This document shows, one piece after another, positions 47,050 through 60,002 of a DNA stretch of 64,000 nt; the stretch's first letter is position 1, and each line of letters opens with the position of its first letter. The notes under the pieces are model-generated. The model did no database searches. It was not told the origin of the DNA and saw nothing but the letters and a program-made list of their open reading frames with translations. The position numbers and the translations under genes are program-made. Origin of the DNA: Sphagnum magellanicum. Its lineage: Eukaryota; Streptophyta; Sphagnopsida; Sphagnales; Sphagnaceae. The stretch lies in contig CM038925.1 in the NCBI GenBank assembly GCA_021904315.1, positions 9,054,501 to 9,118,500 of the forward strand. Direction: 5' to 3'.

Positions 47050-47794
47050 TAGGGATGTTATTTCATGAACCTGCGAGCATGAACATGAATAGGTGAACAT
47101 GAGCAAGGGAGCAAGATCAAATCTTCTTTAGAATATTCTTCCCACGTGGATAGGATATTTAAAGAATATTTTGTCACACCTAGGATAAAATATTTGGTGA
47201 TGTGGAAGAATATTTTTCCATGTGTCACGGATGAATGATATTAATGGATGAAAATGTGAATGAAAAATGACAATGATTGAACTTTTTCATGAACATTTGC
47301 AACAAGTTTTGTTTTGTAAAAAACTAAACAAAAGAAACTAGATACAAGAAATTTATGTTGTTTTATTGTGAAAAATTTGTCACATGAAATGCTCAAATTA
47401 TACTTGAATTAATATTTCAGATCCCAACTTTGCAGCATCCGAACAATTTAAATTTTGAGATTACATCAAATTCAATGGCACATAAACCTATTGACCCACC
47501 AAGAGGTATGTGCCAATTGAAACAGTACATGTCCACCACAAAGAGGTATGTGACCATTAAGAATTGAAACAATATCAAACACCCCATGACACCTTACCAT
47601 TTTAAAGTCATTTTATTTTCATTCACTTTTTCAACCCCTTGGATACTTGCATAATGAAATTGCATTCTTTTTCATTCTACTACTAATTTGCATGCAAAAT
47701 ATCTCAATTTGCATTATTTACATAAGTACTACCTAGTTGCAACCTCTGTTCCTCAACTGCGTAATTACAATTGTAAAACCTCTCTACTCCAATG

Positions 47795-48280
47795 ACAAAA
47801 AGAAAATTTTCACCAACTGTCACACCAAACATGTTGGAATCTATGATTGAATACACGTTACTTCCAAGCATACTAAATAGAATTTGTGAAATGACAAAAA
47901 AATTGTTGGAATATCTAGGAAATAATATTAGGTTTGACCCCCTTAGGCATTTTTTCAAAATCAAAACAAGGGGAACAGAATGGAAAAGAGTAATTGACAA
48001 AATAGTGGAATGGGTGGCATGGTGTGGGTAAATGCGAAAATGAACAAAAATAGTCTTTCTATAATGAAACAAAGTGTGAACATTTCCAAGGATGATATGA
48101 AGGACTACAATTTGGCAATGTTTACACATGCAATGGAATTTTTCAAAGAACGTGCGAGTTTAAAGAAACCAATTCCAGAGCATTTTTTCACAAGCTTATT
48201 GAACAATTTCTTAACAAAAAACTTGCTAACACTTGGGAATTTGTTATCCACAAAATTCATGAATCCTCGATGATGACTTT
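47795..48280 (+). pseudogene. Frameshifted unknown ORF in the TIR element
   Basis: Two overlapping plus-strand frames (47792-48031 and 48010-48273) read as one protein of about 160 residues after a single frame change near 48020: MTKRKFSPTVTPNMLESMIE leads to TEWKRVIDKIVEWVAWCG, then AMFTHAMEFFKERASLKKP and HFFTSLLNNFLTKNLL. The Trp, charged helices and even composition look coding. I recognise no family. It could be a remnant of the element's own transposase region or captured host sequence. Confidence 0.35.
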
Positions 48281-49189
48281 TTGCAACTCCAACTAGGTGA
48301 GCCTAGGTTCCACAAAAATTGAAAAACAAAGTCTTAAAACAATCGGTTAATTGTCGAATGACAAGGGTGGCCATGAAACCACAAAATGTGTACGACAATA
48401 GAAAACAACGATGAATTAGAAATTGAATGAGAAACCAAAATCTTAATTTTTACATTGAATCATAGCTCAATAGACATGTGAAGATGAATATTTGTTCAAA
48501 GTATGAGATCATAGAAAGAATTATTTATTTTTGCAAAATTAAAATAAAATTACAGTTGAACTTGAACAATCTTGAACAAATCCGTAGTGACTATTGAGAC
48601 AAACATTTAATAAAATCTTCATATCAAAGTAGTAAATGATAATCAAAATCATATACATGATGTTGTGGTTATTGAAACAAATGTTGTGGTTGATGAGACA
48701 AATGAGACAAGTTTAAGAATAATAGTCACCAAAGGGCACGATCTAAACAAATGGCATGGAAATAGGAATGCAAACAAAAAATGGTATGGAATCACATAAA
48801 GCCACAAGCTTAATGAAGTGATCACAATTACATGTTACACGCACCACACATGACATGAATAAGAAACATAGTTGTTCTGCTAATTATAACCTTTTAGTGT
48901 AGTTAGTCCCATCCAAATGGTCCAAAGAAAGGTCGACAGTTTCCAAGAGGCCATTGAATGTAGTAATATCAGAGTGACCTTACAAAATTTTGGACTTTGG
49001 GAAATGTTTACAATTTTGTAACATTGCCTAAGTAAAGTTTTAAATCTTTTAGTGAGCTTCCAAATAGCAATAAAAAAAAAACTAATTATGAGTAAAATTT
49101 TCATTTCCACAGTGTCATGATATCCATATCCTAGCCACTCTTGTCAAACACCAAGGGATTTGGACAATTACCCTTTTGTGGATAGAAGA

Positions 49190-49770
49190 GAGCTAAAGAA
49201 TATAATGCAAAGTTTCAAGCAAAGGTTGGGTATGAGGCAACTTATAACCATTTGCAGGATTACAAGATATATAAGACAATGATAAAAATGTTTTGCAAGG
49301 AGTTTCTGAATAACTTGTGACAACCTCCTAGAGACAATCCATGGCCAACACACCCAACTAATCAAAATTATAGAAGGTGGTTTCACAAACAGTGTGACTA
49401 CCTACTCATATTTCAAGCTGAGAGGAGAATAAGCGAATCACTCTTGCTACAAAATTGGTCGAGGAACGCTTCTAATGCTAAAAGCGATGAATATGAAACA
49501 CTAGTATTCGCTTATAGCATAAAGTTGGATTCCCTAATATCAGCCAATTGGATTACTAGAAGCCTAGAGGAAGAAGAAAGCCCCCCACCACACACATAAG
49601 ATGCAATGACGAACTCAAAAGAGGAGACAGAAAATACTTTCCCAGCATTCTAGGGATATGTCGTTACAAACTCAAAGGACATGACCTTAGCGCCTACACC
49701 ACAATCTGCAATGGGTTCCAAGGAACTCAATGACTCACCAATGGAACCTAATTCAACTCAACATATCTGA
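49190..49770 (+). pseudogene. Unknown coding-like fragment in the TIR element
   Basis: A plus-strand frame broken by three stops reads AKFQAKVGYEATYNHLQDYK, then after a TGA NPWPTHPTNQNYRRWFHKQC, DYLLIFQAERRISESLLLQN, and EEEESPPPHT before a TAA, then a Ser/Thr/Pro-rich tail. It has three Trp in the middle part and normal amino-acid balance, unlike the AT-rich flanks. No domain is recognised. The stretches 48.3-49.2 and 49.8-50.9 kb around it show no conserved frame. Confidence 0.3.
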
Positions 49771-50879
49771 AGTAAAGTCTATAGACGCCTCTGAAGTTGG
49801 CAACAACTACAAACCCTAGTAGGAAGAAGTTTACAAGTCTCTATAGATAGGGTTTTTTGAGGCTATGGTGCACGAAGAGATGTATTTTGTATAAAGAAAA
49901 TGTTTTTTGAACTAATATACATTTTTGAAATAATAGAGTAGTATCTTTAGTATGTTTGAAATGAACATCAGGGCAAAAAATAGCAGTAAAAAATGCATAG
50001 ATTAATTCAAGTAGATGATACTATTGGTATGTATGATAATTATTTTTTTGGAAAAGAATTGAGGTTTTATAGTAACCATAAAAATGAAGTTAAAGAAAAT
50101 AAGTTGCCTCCAAGATTGCAAATTTTACTAAGAGTTAATTAGGTTAATGCCACAAATATCTAGAACAAAATGTTGTCTCTTAAGTTAAATTCCACACATG
50201 TGAGATAAAATGTTTCAAAATGCAGATTGGAGCTAACCCAAGGCAAGCACATTGGGGTTAATAAGTGTGAAAAAAGAAATCTTGTGACTATGAACCAAAT
50301 ACATTAAAGGTAAGTGCAAAAAATATACATTGAATGAGAATCTTTCAATGGTTTTGTATGCACTAGTACATAAGTTATAGTTAAAACAATTTGAAAAGAA
50401 AATCAAATCCAAAAGAACTCATATTATGAAATAAAGGAAAATCTAAATCTAAATCCAAAAGAAATCATATTATGAAATAGAGAATAACTACAAGCCACAC
50501 TTATCTATCTCTCAATTGCTTCAAAATCTATGAAATGCATCATAGAATTATCGTAAGTATGGGGGAAAATAGAGTGGGAAGGAGAAGGGTAAGTTGCTAG
50601 GATTTGAACATAGTTTTTAGCATATGAAGGCAACTAGAAGCTTGAAGGAGGGCTTGGAAAGAAATCATCACGGGCAAAAAAAGATATGCACCTCGAGGAG
50701 TTAAGGACACCTTTACATCACACAGGAAAGGGTGTCATCAGTTTGTCCGAATTCAAAAGAGGAAATTGAAAAGTAAATTAGGTGGAATAGTTAGACTTAG
50801 TTACGCTCCAAATCAATCTTGAAACGTTTATGGACTGGGGATTCAAGATCTAGAGAGCGTTTTGGCAATTTTTTGCCCT

Positions 50880-53800
50880 AGGATCCTTCATCTTGAAAAA
50901 GAGGATAGAGAAACCTTGTCGAAAACCTCTAGATTTCCATGAAGTGCCAAAATGTGTTGGCCTAGATTACAGCATGCCAACACACTATTACCTGAAATAA
51001 AAAAAATGTTGGCTGAAATTTCGGAATGAAAATCTAATGCAACAGTAAAATGCTTGTAACAATACATACCAGTTGAAGTTGCGAAATCAATGACAAATGA
51101 TTCTAGCTTTGAGCAAGCTCCAATTGAGGGTTTAAATGTTAAAGTATGCATTTCTTTGCTTGCACAAAATGGCTTCCTAAAACTTGAAACTATCATTGTG
51201 GTGCTATCGATCTAGTTGTACATAACATCTTCATGGGCAACCCTGATGTCTTACTTGATTATGCCAAAAGCAAGTGTTTGAAATTCAAAAGTTTGGGGGG
51301 TCTTCACCAAAAGTGTAACCCGATTGAGTAAAGTCTGTAAGAAGAGAAAAGGGTTGAGGAGTGGAAAAGATAACCAGCAACAGGAACAATAATGATAAGA
51401 TATGGGAAAGGAGATGTACCTTCAACCCCAGATCTTCAATGCTACACAAAGGAAGACTATTCACCATAGCCCACTTCATTTGGATTGACATGGAATAACT
51501 GTCCAAGAATTCTTTGATTTGTTTGAGAATTCATAGGTCATCTAAGTGAAAAAAAAGGATGGCACCACTTTGGGGTAAGAACTTGTCTGCAAAAATGAAA
51601 TAAGAGTCCACGTAAGCACCTCAACATTATAATCTGGAATGTTAGCTTTAGATTGAGACACTAAGGGAACACCAACACCTCCAGCATGTCTCCAATCACT
51701 AGCCTTTGTGGATTCACTTGAAAGACGAAATTTCATTAAATCATTGAACTAGAAAAAGAGTGAAAGTAACTTGTTGTTCATAAATTACATATAAGGTATT
51801 GAAGTCACCTGACAAAGGTGGTCAATGAGAATGGCATGTTCAGAAAGCCACTTTCTACTTCTCATTCAAAAGGAAACCAAAAAAGACCATGAAAGATGCA
51901 TCGCCTTCTCATGGAATCCCAATGGTCTTTTTGAATGAGCTAAAAACAAATCTCACTAAGATGATAGTGGTCAATGACCTCTTGGCGAATTGAAACTTAA
52001 TATCTCCCTGAATTTCCAAAAGATAAATAGGGCCGAGATGAAGATGGTCGACGACTTTTTGGTGACAGGTCAAGGCATCTACTAGAACATTTATTTTCAA
52101 TTCCTTCAAGCAAGCCATCGAGATCCCTCTTCGAGGTCGTGGCTTCATAATCGACCATGGTCACGTCTCTTGGAAGCTCCACGATCTTCTGGGGAATTGT
52201 TTTTTTCCCCTTCCCCTTTGCAATAGACTTCTTCTTGCTTGCTTGAACATTCAAATCCCCAGAGCTTGTGAGTTTCTTTTAGAAGTAGAAATCATGGCTT
52301 TCTTTCAATGCAGCTTTAGATGGAGGGGTACAATCTTGACGGCATTCAATGTATTAACCACATCCTTCAAGGTGGTCTAAGGACCAATCCTTAAAGAGGT
52401 CCTTGTGATCCATGGTGTTATCTACCTTTGAATTTCGCCAAATTTGAAATAGATGGGGGAGTTCATTGATTACACCCCTGGGTAGTAAAATGTGGTAAAA
52501 GAACTTGAGGACAACATGAGATGAGAAATCAAATCATCTTCAAGATTCAATGAATGATGGTGCAAAAGAAGCAAAAAATATAGAGATGATGGTCAAATTT
52601 TCACCTATAAAGAATTCTCTTCATGGCCTCCTTTTCTATAGATTGTTGCTCCCAAGTTTTGTCACGACAAATACCATCTTTGGGCTTGAACTTTTAGAAA
52701 AAAAAAGTTTCTCAAATTTCAAGTCTCTAGTGGTGAATATATTCCTCCAATGTCATTACGCCTGGGACGACCTCTTTTATCATGAGCTTGATGTCAGAGA
52801 TTATGGCAATGTAGAGTTTAAATGCTTCAACTTCAAAATACAAAAACCTAAGGTAGTAAGAGGAGGTAGAAAATTAACAACATATTGAAATTCGAAAACC
52901 ATGCAAGGAAGTTTTACCTGACACCAAAATGTTGCCTTGTGCAACCATTTGTTGAATTGAACATCCGAGAAACCCTATTATGGGAACTTCTTGGTTTCCC
53001 TCAGAACTCCAAACTCATTCCATTGCCTCAACCAAGAAACTTTTTGCTCTTTGCTCATAGAAGAATACTCGAGCATCTTAGGTTCCGGGTTATTGTCATG
53101 ATGGGCATGAATTTCCTACAAAAATTTGGGCCCAAGACCTAGATCACAAACAAAGAGATGTTTGCAGAATGCTGAATAATGTTCCTTTTCCACATGTTCC
53201 ATTACCTTCTCTATCAATTCTTGCATCTTTGCAAGAGATCTGTCACCTTCTTGAGGCACATTTTCACAATAAAATTTGAATGCCATATCTGCAGTGGCTA
53301 TAAGCTCCCTCTAAAGGCAAAACATGCATGAATGCAAGAATTCTCAATAAGATCATGCTAGGACATAAAGTGGTAGAGAAATGATACTTCATTATAAATG
53401 GAAATACATTTACCTTGTACATATAATCAAAAAATGCCTTTGATGTTAGGGAATGCCAAGACTTCTTTGACTTGTTCTCACATTTCTTGTAGACATCTAT
53501 TGGCAAAACATCCTTGAATTACTTCAAGGGTATGATTCCAATCCCTTGAATTCGAAAGAACTCATGCACCAAGCTGGGCTTCACATGATCAAACTCAACG
53601 TCCCTACACATGAATTCAAAAAATCAGACATTGGAGACAAGGAAAAAAACATAATGTTTTCAGGAATTAAAAGAAAAGAGTAGGACTTGTTCAAGTTAGT
53701 CATGGCTATGAGTAATTCCACAAGTCCTTCAAAAGTGTTGAGTAAAATTGAGTCTGCAAATATATGCCAAGATGGATCATCACTATGTAATATGTTAATG

Positions 53801-54250
53801 TATGGCATCCAAGCCTAGATGCGATGGTTCCCATCCCACATGAAAAAACATTTTGTTGAAGAAGTGCACCAACTTTGGGTCTTCCCGCAGCACCTTCTCA
53901 AATCACTCATTTTTAATGACCCAATGTTCATCCCATGTTCCACTATGCAAAGAAACATTTTGCTCCTCGCCCTTCCAACTCATTGGGGACAAATAAAATA
54001 CCTTGTCCCTTTCCTTGTATCCCATGTGAAATCCTTCTTCAAGATATCAATCTTGAGAGTAGGCCTCACAATTGGCACGGGAACCATCTTGCACCATGGA
54101 ATAGCCATACGCACCTTCTGCTTTGGGGAAATCTTGCATTTCTCAAGAATCTCCCCATTATTATTCTTTGTTTGGGTTTGCACCATTCTGATTGTCCTGT
54201 CAAATGACAAGTGATCATTTTCCATTTGAGTTGTGAGTGTTGAAAACTGC
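50880..54250 (-). pseudogene. Intron-bearing captured gene, possibly methyltransferase-like
   Basis: On the minus strand, exon-like frames are joined by short GT-AG introns at 53413-53311 (103 bp), 52917-52848 (70 bp), 51419-51335 (85 bp) and 51069-50992 (78 bp). The last two splice in frame: IEDLGLK joins TLLNRVTLLVKTPQTFEFQ, and VIDFATSTG joins NSVLACCNLGQHILAL. The C-terminal exons also hold LPQSGAILFFHLDD, and the final piece has the look of a SAM-binding motif I strand-loop (Asp-Phe-x4-Gly) as in N6/N4-type DNA methyltransferases. I do not see the DPPY-type catalytic motif. Upstream exons (PKQKVRMAIPWCKMVPVPIV, DDPSWHIFADSILLNTFEG, VKPSLVHEFFRIQGIGIIP) are not recognised. Scattered stops (for example near 53520, 53120, 51210) show it is decayed. 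The intron structure is seen; the enzyme family is inference. Confidence 0.45.
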
Positions 54251-54716
54251 TAAAGAACACAAACAAATTAGTGATTGGAAAAACTAAAAATCAAGAACTT
54301 TCTAGAAGAAACCCAACAAGCTTTTTTTGGCATTAAGGGAAGCTCAACAGGTTTCTATGGAATGAATAGCACACAAAAAGAGAAGGGAGAAAAAGAATAA
54401 AATGTCTAGAGGAACCAAAAAAAAAAATTTGCAAGAAAAATCCCATCAAATTTCTTTCGATGCTGAGAGAAGTTTGACGAGATTTCTCATGCAATGAATA
54501 GCAGAAAATGTGAAGAGCAAGAAAAAAAGTGAAAAATTGCAAGAAAAACCCATGGATCTTCTCTCAACACCGAAAATCCCAAAACAATCCCATTGGGTGG
54601 TAACTTATTATGCAACTTCAAATTGTCCTCCTGACACTATCAATGATTCCCATCATCTTGTCTGTGTGAATTTATTTTGTCCATAAGTAATTGTTCTTGT
54701 TGCTTAACCCAATATT

Positions 54717-55330
54717 GTGGATGATGTACACATGCAACGACCACCCTCTAGTTCCAATAAATTGCTACCTTTAGTATATCAAGGTGGCCTAGAGTTAAAA
54801 GAAAGTATTTGTGTTGATGGCAAGTGGTGTATTGAATGTTGCCCACCCAATTTTATAATTCAATGTTCTGCACTACAAAAAACCATAGCACTCAAATGCA
54901 AAAGCAAGGATCAACCATTACAAATCTATAAGTGGAATTCATGCTCCATGTTACTCAAGTTTTTGGGTATAATATCATAGCGGATCACTCAAAAACCATA
55001 AGCATTGGTTTTCTCAAGATGACTTGAGTCGTTGCATTGGTGGAACATCATGAAAATTTGCAGTTGTTAGGTTGTAGTTCCTATTGTATGGCCCATTCAA
55101 AAAGGTACTAATTTAACTCAAAATGAATTAACAACTTCAAAAGAAGCAAGGTTTTCCTTTGACCACCTCCATAAAAGTAATGCTCAAAATTTATTTGGCT
55201 CCCAATCTTCATGTTCAAGCAATTCCCATGTGCCTACTATAGTGAGTTGCCCCAGTGTTATAAGGCCCTCTTATGCTAGTTGTTGGCCTATAACTTGTGA
55301 TGGCAAGAAGATGAAACATCCTTCAGTTCT
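54717..55330 (+). pseudogene. Unknown coding-like fragment near the right TIR
   Basis: The ORF 54717-54980 (MDDVHMQRPPSSSNKLLPLV, ESICVDGKWCIECCPPNFII) is Cys- and Pro-rich with three Cys in the middle. After stops a Ser/His/Asn-rich frame continues to about 55330 (DHLHKSNAQNLFGSQSSCSS). No family recognised. The rest to 56080 is AT-rich with ATATTCCATGACATG-type inverted words that belong to the TIR region. Confidence 0.3.
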
Positions 55331-56160
55331 CAAATTGACACAATAGCACACTAACAATTGGGAGGTTGGCATCTTGTTTTTCTAGTGCATTGTTTTCCCC
55401 ACTGTTGATGTCCCCCCACCTAGGTACGAATGAATTTATAGTATTTTTTCAAATGACAAATGATATAGTTTGATTATTGGAAATTTCCCTAGATGTTCAT
55501 GTGTTTACTTTGTGACAATGTTAGCAAGTTCTTTAAGTGGCCTTGGGACATATGGTAATGTACATGTGTATCATGTTGTAGTTGATTATGTTTTGTGGGC
55601 TCACGGAAGAATTCATTCATTATTGCACGTGGAGTTGGGATGAAGTTCAACGTTTGTTACAACATTCTAAAATCTTAGGACTCCAGAAATAGTACATCAC
55701 AATTGTATCTGTATCAAATCAATTGTGATTTTTTCATTCGTGAAGCTTGCAATAAAACTTTTGACAGTCATAATGTGCTTCTCTGTATATTGTCTCTTTG
55801 TGTATAATATCCTAGTACCTTGACCATTTCACAAATATCTCTTAACCATGCAATTTCCACCCATTTTAGCAGTTTTAAAAATTGAATAATTTTTTTTACC
55901 CTTAAACATTTTGAATATTGGTTGGATTGAGGATTATGAAATGCATCTTCTTATTTTCTTTTGTTTTGAAACCCTCACTACTTTGGTGATGTAGTATAAT
56001 ATTCCATGACATGTCATCAAATATTTTGCCATGTCACTTGAAATTTGCCATGTGAAAAATGAATATACCAAGAATATTCCATGACATGGTATGGAATATT
56101 CTCGAAGATTTTATCCTGCTCAAGTGAGCAAGGTCACCTATTCACCCTCTAGAATCGTTG

Positions 56161-57275
56161 CATTTACCAAAGGGTAATGAATAGAGCTTTTAGAAAATAC
56201 CTACACAAATTCATGAAAATCTTTTTAGATGATTTCACTGTCTATAATGATATGGACATTCAGTTGGAAGGACTCAAATTATGCTTTCAGAAGTACAAGG
56301 AGTTTGGGATTGGTTTAAACCCAGAAAAATGTGCTTTTCTAGTATTTTTAGGGATGATACTAAGGCTTATTGTTTCCAAACATGGTAAATTTCTAGATCT
56401 TTAAAAAATCTAATCCATAATTTAGATGCATGTACCCACGAATCCACAATATATTCAGGTGGTCAATGGAATGGTTCAATTCTATAGATGTGTCATCAAG
56501 AATTTTGCATTCATAATGGCCCCAATTACCAAACTCATGAGGAAGACATAATAGAATCTATGGACTTTTAGAATATCAGGCAGCATGGGAACTAATTAAG
56601 CATAAGTATGTAAAAGCACCTATTTTGATTTTTTAAATTGGGATGTTGAGTTTCATGTGCATACAAATGCATCTTTATTAGCTATAGGTGCCATGTTAAC
56701 ACAAAAAATTTAATAGGAAAACATGACTAGACTTGTTTATGCTTTTAGATTATTGAATAGTGTTAAGAGAAACTACAATACCACATAATGTAAAGCATTA
56801 GCAATGGTATTTGCATTACATAAGATCAAACATTACCTTTTCGATAACAAGTTTGTTTTTTTATGTAGATCATATGGCTTTGGTTTATCTAGTAAACAAA
56901 CCACAAATCTAAAGACATATTGCCAAATGGTTACTATTGTTTATGGAATATGAGTTTATTGTAATATACAAACCAAGATGTACACATGTAATAGCCGATG
57001 CACTATCTAGACTCTTGGATACAACAAAATCAATTGGGGTATCTAATCAAACTATAAATGCCGCATTATTCATGTTACAACCAATATGGCCAGAGGAGGT
57101 CAAGAACTATCTACAAATGGGACAAATGATTGGGATATTGACCAATACTTAGAAACAATGATTGGCAAGAAGAGCAAAATCTTTTACTTTACAAAAAGGT
57201 ATCTTGTATTGCATGGGTCAAGACAACATATTTAGACAATAATTTGGGAAGTACAAAAGAGAGGTAGATTTTAAC
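56161..57275 (+). pseudogene. Element E reverse transcriptase carboxy half and RNase H
   Basis: Resumes with IYQRVMNRAFRKYLHKFMKI, then the catalytic FLDDF box (about 56222), LNPEKCAFLVFLGM, and FYRCVIKNFAFIMAPITKLM. RNase H pieces follow (VEFHVHTNASLLAIGAMLTQ, KALAMVFALHKIKHYLF), and the end of the domain lies at 56937-57152: EYEFIVIYKPRCTHVIADAL, SRL. Several stops and frame changes occur. The frame fades at about 57275, where a later insertion seems to start. Confidence 0.88.
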
Positions 57276-60002
57276 AAGGTTAAAAGGATAGTAAATTGAA
57301 GACAAGACCTTGGAGAAAAATTGGAAGAAAACTTCCACCATCTTTGACAACCTATTCAATTAATTACTATTGTAATGATCATTGAAAAACTTTATTAAAC
57401 GTATATTTAATTAATTCCAAACTTTGGAATAGTCAAAAAATAACTTTAAAACAATTTGGATAGTTAGTAAAATTTTGAAATTACAAATCGAACTTGGTGA
57501 CCAACAAGCCCAATGAATATTATCATTATTGGTAGTGACCACAAGAATCACATGAAAGAAAGCTAATTTGAATATTGTGTAGATTACAAAAGCAAAACAT
57601 GAAATATAATTAATACTTAGTGGTCACCAAGTGATAAAGAGTGAATATGGAGGACTCAACAACATTTGAAGGATTTTGAAAAAAATTCCAAAATAAAAGA
57701 AGGTTTAGTAAAATAATATGAATATTGTGTAGGTCACACAAGCAAAAATGAAATAAAACTAAAACCTAATGGTCCCCAAGTGATACAAAAAAAAAATGGA
57801 GGACTCAAAAGGATTTGAAGGATTCAAAACATTTCCAAAATAAAAGAGCAGTAGTGAAAGATCCATCATTTTAGATTCTTTTATTAAATAAATAAAACAT
57901 TATATTGTGTCATACAAAGTAAAACCAAGAAACTTGCAATGGAAATTTGAAAGCCCAATGAAATCATCCTTTCCTACCATATTATTATTAGCATAATTAA
58001 GATAATTGTGGTTCCGAAGCAATTAGATAAGTAATTACATCAACACCCTTTCAAGATAGAAATCCAACTAGAGAACATCATTTTCTACCTTTTAGAGTCG
58101 CAAACATTCTTGCATAGTCAACAAACAATAATCCAAACCAATTGTAAGCAAAACTCAATAATTGGATAAGTAAAGATAATTCAAGGGTGAACAATGAAAA
58201 CATAATAAATTAATTTGTTTCGGGTATAAAGGACGTTCATACATAAAGGAAATTGAATAATGTCATTCTCCCCATTATCACTTTTCATATATTGCATGAA
58301 CCGAGAATAATTCAATGAAAAAGAAATTTAATGAGGCTTTGAATATTTGACAATGATTTCATAATGGACACTAATTGTCCTTGCCAATGGTATCCAACCA
58401 ATGCTAGCCATAAATAAGATGCCAGGTCCAACCTTTGGACTTGATTATTTGACTAAATGTCCTTTAAACAATTCAACGAAAATACCACTACACTTGAAAT
58501 TTTGAAGGGCCTTGCTTGGTTCATCTTCAATGAATAGCATTTGGTCTTCTATCCCATAAGGTAACCCTCAATATGCAAAATACAAATGATTCAAAGCCTC
58601 AAAATAATAATATGTCCTTGTAATGAATTGAACCAAGGTCCTAGTGCATTATTCATGTCCCTAAATAAAATAAAAATAATCAATAAAAGCTTGTGGCACC
58701 AAGAAAAAAAAGAACTTGCATTACACTTCCAACAACATACAACACCAAATCGTAATTTATAAACTTTTTGAATGCTTGAGAAGAAATTGTTGGACTTTAG
58801 TTATTGATTATAATTTTCATTTAATCTAAGTATGTATTTTTAATTTAATTTAGTTCAAATAAAATTTAGTGAATTTACCTAAGTTTGGTTTAAATAAAAT
58901 AATTTCACCAAATTTAATTTAGTTAAGCCATACTTAATTTATATAATTTTGTTTAAATAACCTAGTTTTTTTCTAATTTTTTTCTAAGTGACTTAATGCA
59001 ACCAAGTTTAACCTATATAGACTAAATTGGTTTAGTTTAGCCTAAATATTTTAACTTTAAACAAGTTTAGCTTACTTTAACTTAAGTAGTCAAAATTTGC
59101 CTAAGTAATTTAATTTTGTCAAAATTTACCAAAGTTAGAAATGCATTTTAACCCAAGGAATTTAGTTTAGCCTATTTTAACTAATTATAAAAAATTATTT
59201 AACATACTTTATATTAAGTTATTTGATTATTCGAAGTTCAAAAAAATTAAACCCAATTTAGCCAAGTTTAATTAAAATAATCTAATTTTAATTAATTTTA
59301 GCCAAATATAATTAAGTTTAGTCAAGTTTAATCTAAATAATTTACTTTAGTCGACTCCAATTTAGTATAGCCTAGTATAGCTTAGTATAGTCAAGTTTAA
59401 CCAAAATATTATACTTTAACCAAGTTTAGCTTAGTATAATATAGTTTAGTCAAGGTTAAAACAAAATAACTTGATTTAGTTTAAGTAGCTTTAGGTTAAA
59501 CTAGGTTACTTAGGTTTAGCATAAGAAAAGCTAGATTCATTTGAAATAGCATATGCAGGCCTACATCACAAACTTACTAAGCTTCATAAGTTTATACGAA
59601 TTTTATGTGAAATGTGATTTTCATAAGTTCATACAAAAATCATATGAATTTCATGGTATGGTTAATATGAAAAATATTTGTTTATATTCAATATCTTAAA
59701 TATTCAAACAAATGAAACATTATTTTTGAATGACATACATGAATGTTTATATTTGATACACAAAAATCACATAATTTTATGCAAAGTTACATCATGATAA
59801 TTGCATGGATTTAGTTGAAGTGTAAATTGTATATACTTCACATCAAAACATCATAAGTAGAAAAAACACCTCATATATATATATATATAAATTTATGTTG
59901 TTTTTTTACACTTTGAAACCCGTGGATTTTACACAGACATATTCTTTCACAAGTTTCACATACATTTTATATCTTTGTGATAACTGTTTTTATTATTTTA
60001 AA
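57276..60002. other. Non-coding insert with TTTAGTTTAGCC-type degenerate repeats
   Basis: No coding frame. From about 58800 to 59540 the words AATTTAGTTTAGCC, CAAGTTTAA and TTTAGTCAAG recur densely as a decayed tandem repeat. From 59560 to 59900 TTCATA-AATTTCAT words follow, with a (TA)n run at 59874-59888. This stretch replaces the expected integrase of element E and probably belongs mostly to the CACTA-type insertion that ends at 60658. Confidence 0.4.

Larger units (their letters stand above)
47050..56160. mobile_element. 9.1-kb Mutator-like TIR element carrying captured gene sequence
   Basis: CATTTACCA flanks both sides exactly (47041-47049 and 56161-56169), and a 9-bp duplication is the Mutator hallmark. 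The subterminal regions are inverted repeats: from 47077, GAATAGGTGA-C-TG--C----AGCA-GAT-AAATCTTC---GAATATTC is matched by the complement of 56144 down to about 56085, with more ATATTCC/GGATATT words beyond. The RT frame of element E continues across the insertion point. No MURA-type transposase is recognised. The minus strand of 50.9-54.25 kb holds an intron-containing gene, and the plus strand holds other coding-like pieces. The exact outermost bases of the TIR are uncertain. Confidence 0.65.
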
